Shown: piece by piece, positions 1 through 5,649 of the stretch
Numbering within the stretch: the stretch's first letter is position 1
How the letters are laid out: each line of letters starts with the position of its first letter
Made by a program: the position numbers and the translations under genes
The notes under the pieces: model-generated
What the model was told of the DNA's origin: nothing
Seen by the model: the letters and a program-made list of their open reading frames with translations, nothing else
Databases searched by the model: none
Assembly: GCA_020346205.1 (NCBI GenBank)
Contig: CP070776.1
Span: 1,332,664-1,338,312 of the forward strand
Length of the DNA: 5,649 nucleotides
DNA from: Deltaproteobacteria bacterium
GTDB taxonomy: Bacteria; Desulfobacterota; Desulfobulbia; Desulfobulbales; BM004
Direction: 5' to 3'

Positions 1-134
<134 letters not shown>

Positions 135-137
<3 letters not shown>

Positions 138-1415
138 TAACCTCTGGATAAGATAGAGAAACGTCTGCATACGGCTTTTTTGTTTTATTGCTCTGAATTG
201 GTTGAGAAGCTCCTTGGTATTTTGGCTGCCTTTCAGCGGTGAAAGGTATATGCACCCCTTGCCGGCAACTCCTTTTATATCATTACCAATATGCTTAACA
301 AGTGTTGTTATATGGCTACCTGGCAAATCCTTACCCAAGAGGAAATTAGCAGTAACCTCTATGTTTTCATAACGTTTGTTTACTTCATGCATCCTTCTAA
401 AAGCTCTGTGCATAACTTCAGAGCTCACTGGCTTTTTTAGAGATTTCAAAGTGTCATCATCAAAAGACTCCAGTCCGAGATTCACAAAGGTATAAAAGGG
501 CAGACAGTTCATGCTCTCCCAGAAATGCTCTTCCTTTTGCAGAAATGACTCAGAGCTGCCAAAAAGAAAAAGTTTTGGTTCCTGCATGTATGACTTTCTG
601 ATATCAAGGATCTCATAAGCCTTTTCAACAGCATACATAATATCATCCGATTCAGCACAGAGAGCATCATGCTGCCCCAGAAAGATGCTATTGTAATTAG
701 ACAGGTCAGTCCCAAAAAAATCTTTCAACTCATAAAGCTGCTCTTCAATTTCATTCCTGGAACGGCATGACAGATCCATGCCTGTTTTCACCTCACAGAA
801 GGAACAGTTATACATGCAGCCGTCAGTGATCATCAAAGGTATTACATCATAGTCCACATGCCTGCAGTCAGGAGGCAGCACGCTGACCATTGCCTGCAAT
901 ATCCTGTGAAGCCGGCTCGCCTTCTTTTGCAAATGGTTTGCAGGGCTCTTGGCAACCAAGGCCAAAAAATCTTGCTTTTCCTTATCTAATTTGGAGTTCT
1001 CTTTCTTGCTGAGGTTCAGAGCAATAGGACCGATTTCATCAAACCGCACTAATGCCGATGCAACGCTTTGTCGGGCAAAAGGTTTTTCCTTGAACAGGGT
1101 GTTGGTTGGATAGGCGGGGCAGGGCTGGTAATGTTCGCCAAATAAATCGACCACTCCAGCATAATAGTTGCCGGTGGAATAATAGACCCAGTCATTGCCG
1201 ATAGTTCTTTTCAGCCACTCAGCCGGATGGGGCCAGTCCGGACCGATTCCGATAATATATTTTACCTCCCCGTTATTATTAAACAAAAAGCGATATTCCC
1301 CGTACTCAATTTCAGAATAGCGGCCATAGTGTACAGGGTAGCTCGCCTTGGTATATTTTTTTACACCTTGTCTCGCGAGGGCAACTTTACATTTTTCATA
1401 TTCAAAAACTTTCAC
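135..1415 (-). CDS. Radical SAM protein of unknown function with unassigned N-terminal region
   Basis: This is a 426-residue cytoplasmic protein with no signal peptide or membrane segment. The radical SAM cluster motif is CX3CX2C at C200, C204 and C207 (context TDGCMYNCSFCEVKTG), which should bind a [4Fe-4S] cluster and S-adenosylmethionine. Later core elements are IFLGQHDAL (244-252), in the place of the strand-2 'FL..DAL' loop of Elp3/HemN-like enzymes; LFLFGSSESF (282-291); and VNLGLESFDDDTLKSLKKPV (311-330), whose GLES is typical of the same group. Other cysteines (9, 99, 184, 217, 253, 304, 388) form no recognisable SPASM or auxiliary-cluster pattern. Residues 1-190 are rich in Trp/Tyr around 59-100 and match no domain I can name. 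The start is GTG at 1415-1413; an in-frame TAA lies 24 nt upstream, no ATG or TTG lies between, and no Shine-Dalgarno is evident. The gene ends with tandem in-frame stops TGA TAA. G+C is lower than in its neighbours. It could be an RNA-modifying or small-molecule enzyme; substrate unknown. Confidence 0.88.
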
Positions 1416-1447
1416 TATAAATATTACAGGCTTGCATTAGCAAAAAT

Positions 1448-4400
1448 CTAAATGGGTTTCTGTTTTTCAGGTGAGGAATGCGCTTCTTGACAGGTCTTTG
1501 CTCCGAACAGCTTTCTGATGTCATCAACAATAAGATATATCGATGGCACTATGACCAAAGTTATTACTGTGGCAAAGAGAATGCCATAGCCGAGGCTAAC
1601 GGCCATGGGGATGAGAAACCTTGCCTGGCGTGAAGTCTCAAAGATCATCGGTGCCAATCCGCCGAACGTGGTCAGGGTTGTAAGCATGATCGGTCGAAAA
1701 CGGAGAATTGCTGCATCATGGATGGCATTCATTGGTACAATACCTGTTTGGCAGCGTTTGTTGGCAAAATGAATAAGTACCAACGAGTCATTGACCACAA
1801 CTCCGGAGAGGGCCACAATCCCAAAGAGGCTGAGTACACTGAGGCTGTAGCCCATTATCATATGCCCGATGACTGCGCCAACCAGGCCGAACGGGATTGC
1901 CAGCATAATAACCATGGGCTGAATATAGCTGTTCAATGGGATGGCCAACATGGCATAAATGATGATCAGGGCAATCATCAAGCCCCGAAGAAGGCTCTGG
2001 ATACTTTCCGTCCTGTCAGCCAGCCGGCCCTGGTAACTGAAACTCAAGCCCGGATAACGATCACTCAGTTCAGGGATAATATCCTTGTTCAGTGCTTCTA
2101 TGACCTGCACAGCCTGGCTCCTGGGCCGCACGTCAGCAGAAACTGTAATCACCCGCCTGCCGTTGCGCCGCTCAATACTGGTATCAGCCCTGCCCCTCTC
2201 GAGGGTAACAGCTTCCTGCAGGGGCACCTCACCGCCATCCGGGGTCCGCAGAATCATTTCTTCAAGATAAAACTCCGAGACCCTCTCCTCTTTGGGAAGC
2301 CTGACCATGACCTTGACCTCATTACGGCCGCGCTGCTGCCGGAGCACCTCGGCGCCGTAATAGGATTGGCGCAATTGTCGGGCGATGTCAGCAGCATGCA
2401 GGTTGAGACTCTGGGCTTCCGGCAGGATCTTAAAATCTATCTGCTGCTTGCCGGCTGCAAAACCATCATCAATGTCTTCTACATTGGGAAAATACTCCAT
2501 GGCTGCCGCAAGTTCAGCACTGGCATACTCCAGCACATTAATATCCCGATGGCTTAATTCGAGGGATATGGCTGCGCCCCTTCCGGGACCACCGGCATCG
2601 GATTCAAACTTGATTGACTCAAGCCCGGCTATTTCACCGGTCTCTTTTCTCCACAGCCGGGTCATTTCTGCTGTGGATATGGGACGGATCTTGGGAGGCG
2701 TCAAGTATATGCGAACCCTGGCCTGACTGCCTTCCACCGAGGCATAAATGCCCTCAATAAGCTGGTCGCCGCCGTTGCGCTCAACAACTGCCTTACCTGC
2801 CTCAACCAGTTTATGCTTCACCTCCAGGGTCCGGTTGACCGAGGTACCAAAAGGCAGGTTTGCCGTAACAGCAGCATAATCTGATTCCATTTTCGGAAAG
2901 AGCTCAAACCCCAGGCGGCCGCTCTTGATATAACCAAAGGCCAGCAGCAGGATCATCAGGCCGGCTGAAAAGGATATGTAACGCCAACGCAAAGCCAGTG
3001 AAAGAAACGGACCATAACGGGTATGGATCATACGGAGAAAAAAGCCACTGAAGCGCTGCTGCCATTCATGCAGCTTTACAAAAATTCCGGCTTCGCTCCT
3101 TTTGCCGGTATGGGCCAGGTGGGCAGGCAGGATAAACAGGCTTTCGATCAGTGAGATGAAAAAGACCGTCACCACCACAGCGGGTATCTCCTTGAATATC
3201 TTGCCCATGAAACCGGGCACGAAAAAAAGCGGCATAAAGGTCACCATGTTGGTGAGCACACTGAAGGTCACCGGCATGGCAATATCCCGCGCCCCTTTTA
3301 TTGCCGAATCAAGCCACCCCATACCCTGCTGGCGGTTGTAATAGACATTTTCACCCACTACTATGGCATCATCCACCACTATTCCCAGAGTGACAATAAA
3401 GGCGAACATGGACACCATGTTGATGGTTGTGCCCCATACCGGCAGAAAAAGAAAACTGCCGAGAAATGAAATGGGAATGCCCAGGCTGACCCAGAACGCC
3501 AGCCGTATCTCGAGAAAAAGCGCCAGCAGGATAAAAACCAGCCCCAAACCAAGGTAGCCGTTACGCAGCATCAGGTTGAGCCGCTGGCGGTAAATCTCCG
3601 AACGGTCATTGCGGGTTACCAGGGTCAAGCCTTCAGGCAGGATGCTGTTTATATCGTCCATCTGATTATGCACAGCATCAGAAACCGAGATAGGGGTTTG
3701 TTCCCCAATCCTGTAAACCTCAAGCATAACTGCCGGTTGACCGTTAAAGGTGGCAAAGCGGTCCGTATCTTCAAAGTCGTCCCTGATGACAGCAATATCC
3801 TCAAGAAATACTTCCGTGCCCTCTGGGGTCGAAATAATCGGGATCTTGTTGAACTCCTTACCCACATCGCGCCGCTCGGTGACCCGTACCAGCACGTCGC
3901 CGCCCTCTGTCTGGATAGCACCTCCCGGCACATCAACCGAGGCCCGCCTAATGATACTTGCAATCCGGTCCAGGGTCAGACCGTAAGAACGCAGGACCTG
4001 CTGCTGAATTTCAATGCTTATTTCATAATCCCTGATACCGGTCAGTTCCACCTGGGAGATTTCCGGGTCCATGAGAAGACGGTCTCGCACCGTTTCAGCC
4101 ATTTCCCGCAGAACCGCTTCGGACTGATCTCCATACAGGGCAAGAGAAACCACATAACGCCTGCGGCTCGGTACCGTAACCCTTGGATCTTCGACATCAT
4201 CAGGAAAAGATGAGATTCTGTCTACGGCATTCTTGATCTCCTGGGCTACCTCTGAGACATCTTCCCCTTCAATGACCTCTACAGTAACTGTCCCAGACCC
4301 CTCACGGGCCGTGGCGGTCAACTCCTCGATCCCTTCAATGTCCTGGATAGCCTCTTCGACTGCCAGAATGGTTCCCCGTTCAACTTCCTCAGGACTGGCG

Positions 4401-4591
4401 CCTGGATAGATCAGCGTGATGGTGACCAGGTCCAGTTCAAAATCCGGGAACACATCCTTGCCGATATTCTGGGCCATGACAAAACCGCCGACAAGCAGCA
4501 CCAGCATCAGGAGATTTGCTGTGACGGAACGTCCGGCCATCCAGGCTATGGGCCCTCGTTTGTGGGCTTTTTTTTGATCAGGGTTTTCCAT
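1448..4591 (-). CDS. RND efflux pump, inner-membrane permease subunit (AcrB/HAE-1-type)
   Basis: This is the proton-driven inner-membrane transporter of a tripartite efflux system. Its 1047 residues are the normal size for the HAE-1 family. It shows the duplicated RND layout: TM1 at about 20-40, a first periplasmic porter/docking region (about 45-335), TM2-TM6 (about 345-490), TM7 (about 535-553), a second periplasmic region (about 560-860) and TM8-TM12 (about 865-1022). FPDFELDLV (48-56) with YPGASPEEVE (62-71) is the characteristic start of the first porter subdomain. TM4 carries GIVVDDAIVVGENVY with D407 and D408, the proton-relay aspartates. TM10 reads GVVVNDSLVLIHFA, with N934 where AcrB has Lys940. 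R964 and T971 match AcrB R971 and T978. ATG at 4591-4589 follows the adaptor stop by 6 nt with no strong ribosome site, implying coupling. Substrate cannot be read from sequence; drugs, bile-salt-like amphiphiles or lipids are usual for the family. The metal-exporting CusA type is less likely. Confidence 0.96.
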   Translation of the reverse strand: MENPDQKKAHKRGPIAWMAGRSVTANLLMLVLLVGGFVMAQNIGKDVFPDFELDLVTITLIYPGASPEEVERGTILAVEEAIQDIEGIEELTATAREGSGTVTVEVIEGEDVSEVAQEIKNAVDRISSFPDDVEDPRVTVPSRRRYVVSLALYGDQSEAVLREMAETVRDRLLMDPEISQVELTGIRDYEISIEIQQQVLRSYGLTLDRIASIIRRASVDVPGGAIQTEGGDVLVRVTERRDVGKEFNKIPIISTPEGTEVFLEDIAVIRDDFEDTDRFATFNGQPAVMLEVYRIGEQTPISVSDAVHNQMDDINSILPEGLTLVTRNDRSEIYRQRLNLMLRNGYLGLGLVFILLALFLEIRLAFWVSLGIPISFLGSFLFLPVWGTTINMVSMFAFIVTLGIVVDDAIVVGENVYYNRQQGMGWLDSAIKGARDIAMPVTFSVLTNMVTFMPLFFVPGFMGKIFKEIPAVVVTVFFISLIESLFILPAHLAHTGKRSEAGIFVKLHEWQQRFSGFFLRMIHTRYGPFLSLALRWRYISFSAGLMILLLAFGYIKSGRLGFELFPKMESDYAAVTANLPFGTSVNRTLEVKHKLVEAGKAVVERNGGDQLIEGIYASVEGSQARVRIYLTPPKIRPISTAEMTRLWRKETGEIAGLESIKFESDAGGPGRGAAISLELSHRDINVLEYASAELAAAMEYFPNVEDIDDGFAAGKQQIDFKILPEAQSLNLHAADIARQLRQSYYGAEVLRQQRGRNEVKVMVRLPKEERVSEFYLEEMILRTPDGGEVPLQEAVTLERGRADTSIERRNGRRVITVSADVRPRSQAVQVIEALNKDIIPELSDRYPGLSFSYQGRLADRTESIQSLLRGLMIALIIIYAMLAIPLNSYIQPMVIMLAIPFGLVGAVIGHMIMGYSLSVLSLFGIVALSGVVVNDSLVLIHFANKRCQTGIVPMNAIHDAAILRFRPIMLTTLTTFGGLAPMIFETSRQARFLIPMAVSLGYGILFATVITLVIVPSIYLIVDDIRKLFGAKTCQEAHSSPEKQKPI

Positions 4592-4597
4592 GCAGCT

Positions 4598-5649
4598 TTA
4601 TTTTGACCTACTTTTCTGCTGTTTTTTATCCTCTGATTCAATCCTTACAGGCATACCTGCAACCGGAGCAGCCAAATCTGATACCAGCAGATGTTGCCCT
4701 GGTTTGAAGCCGTCCTGCACCACCACCGAATCTTCCTCCCGCCAGATTGTTTTGACACTCTGTATCACCAGTTTGCTCTTATCATCAACAAGCCAGACCT
4801 CATTGTCATTACGCAGAGCCGACCGAGGGATCCGGTATACATTGTCCAACTCCTCTCCTTCTATCTGAACCCGGACATATTCTCCAATCAGCAGCATGGG
4901 CCTTTTTTTATCTTCTGCCTGCATGCCAAGAGGATCGTCCACTTCAAGAAGCAAACGGGCCATGCGCCCCTCTTTTGACAGGTCGGGCAGCAACCTGACA
5001 ACCCGGCCCTCCAAAACGTAATCCCCCCGGTATATTATTCTGGCACGCGAGCCGGAATCGCCTTGACCATTTGGCACCCTAACCCACCGCAACTTTTCAA
5101 CAGGCAGGGAAACCTGTACCCAGTAGGAATCAGTTCCCACCAGATCAGCCAGCCTTTCCTGGGAGGTAACCTGTGAGCCCAGGTTAACGTGCCTGCTTAA
5201 GACCAGGACATTAAACGGTGCAGTAAGAGTCGTTCTTTTCAGATTGATATTGGCCTGTTCCAATTCGGCTTTAGCGGCGGTAATATCCATCTGGGCTTTT
5301 TCCAGGTGCGGTTTACGTAAGGCAAGTTCGCTTTCCACCTCATCTGTTTTCTGATCCCCGTAGAGAAGGTCCCATTCTTTGCGCGCCACATCCTGGTGAC
5401 CCAGTTCCAGCTTCAAGGCATACTCAGCATCTGACAGAGCCCTTTTTTTCTGCTGCACTGCCAGTTCATAATCCTTTCGGTTGATCTCAAGTATTTTTGA
5501 ACCCTTGGGAAGCATTCCTCCTTCAGTAAATTCCGGATGCAGGTAAACAACTTCACCGGCTACCTGCGACTCCAGGGAAATCTCCCGGGCAGGAATAACT
5601 GTACCCATGGCAGATACATTCAAGGTGTATTTTTCTGGCTGTAAACTGA
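4598..5649 (-). CDS. RND efflux periplasmic adaptor (HlyD/AcrA-type membrane fusion protein), 5' partial
   Basis: The adaptor links the pump to an outer-membrane channel across the periplasm. The frame stays open to the right edge (the preceding residues read SLQPEKYT), so the TTG at 5623 is not a convincing start. The signal peptide or lipobox and the true start lie outside the window. Counting from that TTG codon, residues 8-52 form the first membrane-proximal and lipoyl half (VAGEVVYLHPEF, then KGSKILEINRKDYE). Residues 53-130 are a charged heptad-rich hairpin (helices around 53-88 and 95-130). The second lipoyl half begins at LTAPFNVLVLSRHVNLGSQV (133-152), a strongly conserved family pattern. 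A beta-barrel follows (about 165-258), then the membrane-proximal domain (VYRIPRSALRNDNEVWLV, 262-279) and a lysine-rich tail. It ends with TAA 6 nt before the pump start, the usual adaptor-then-permease order. No outer-membrane factor gene is in view. Efflux of a particular compound cannot be inferred. Confidence 0.95.
   Translation of the reverse strand, partial: SLQPEKYTLNVSAMGTVIPAREISLESQVAGEVVYLHPEFTEGGMLPKGSKILEINRKDYELAVQQKKRALSDAEYALKLELGHQDVARKEWDLLYGDQKTDEVESELALRKPHLEKAQMDITAAKAELEQANINLKRTTLTAPFNVLVLSRHVNLGSQVTSQERLADLVGTDSYWVQVSLPVEKLRWVRVPNGQGDSGSRARIIYRGDYVLEGRVVRLLPDLSKEGRMARLLLEVDDPLGMQAEDKKRPMLLIGEYVRVQIEGEELDNVYRIPRSALRNDNEVWLVDDKSKLVIQSVKTIWREEDSVVVQDGFKPGQHLLVSDLAAPVAGMPVRIESEDKKQQKSRSK

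Noticed and set aside
1416..1447. Possible promoter (TAATAT) or small hairpin (TTGC-ATTA-GCAA) between the pump and radical SAM genes
   Set aside because: TAATAT matches a -10 box at only 4 of 6 positions, with no acceptable -35 at 17 bp. The stem is only 4 bp and has no T-run downstream of it on the transcribed strand.
1718..2557. 279-codon open frame on the plus strand inside the pump gene
   Set aside because: It lies wholly antisense to a clearly conserved RND coding region. Its translation is compositionally odd (His/Asn/Gln-rich) with no recognisable domain, as expected of a shadow frame.
3668..4213. 181-codon plus-strand open frame, and the 104-codon minus-strand frame at 3649-3963
   Set aside because: Both overlap the first periplasmic domain of the pump in other frames and show no family motif.
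5441..5450. Seven-base A-run in the adaptor gene as a programmed frameshift site
   Set aside because: The zero-frame reading is CAG AAA AAA AGG, which is not a canonical slippery heptamer, and the frame continues normally as a conserved coiled coil.
5617..5623. TTG at 5623 as the true start of the adaptor
   Set aside because: The frame is open to the window edge, and a start here would lack the signal sequence or lipobox that this periplasmic family requires.

Overview
The window holds four co-directional genes, all on the minus strand, so transcription runs from right to left. In transcription order they are: an RND efflux adaptor (membrane fusion protein) whose 5' end lies beyond the right edge, a complete RND inner-membrane efflux pump of the AcrB/HAE-1 type, a complete radical SAM protein of unrecognised function, and the first 41 codons of an RNA 3'-terminal phosphate cyclase (rtcA) that runs off the left edge. 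The gaps are 6, 32 and 9 nt, so one polycistronic unit is the simplest reading. No gene-free stretch exceeds 32 nt, and no RNA gene, CRISPR array, insertion sequence, long repeat or convincing terminator was seen.

The adaptor/pump pair implies a Gram-negative cell, because these proteins bridge the inner membrane and periplasm and normally dock to a TolC-like outer-membrane channel, which is not in this window. Moderate G+C (about 54% in nine sampled 60-base lines of the pump gene), together with the radical SAM gene and rtcA, would fit a deltaproteobacterium-like (Desulfobacterota) organism. That placement is an impression from protein style and cannot be proved here.

By region: bases 1-125 are the rtcA start, recognised from its GEGGGQ signature. 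Bases 135-1415 encode the radical SAM protein, with a CX3CX2C cluster motif at residues 200-207 preceded by about 190 residues I cannot assign. Bases 1448-4591 encode the 1047-residue pump. Bases 4598-5649 encode the adaptor.

The adaptor and pump form a standard drug/amphiphile efflux module. The less ordinary part is downstream: a radical SAM gene with G+C about 10 points below its neighbours (about 44% by hand count over 181-1380) lies between the pump and rtcA. Whether it works with RNA-end processing, with the pump, or with neither cannot be settled from the sequence. I see no firm evidence for a wholly new system; the radical SAM/rtcA pair is the best candidate for a closer look.
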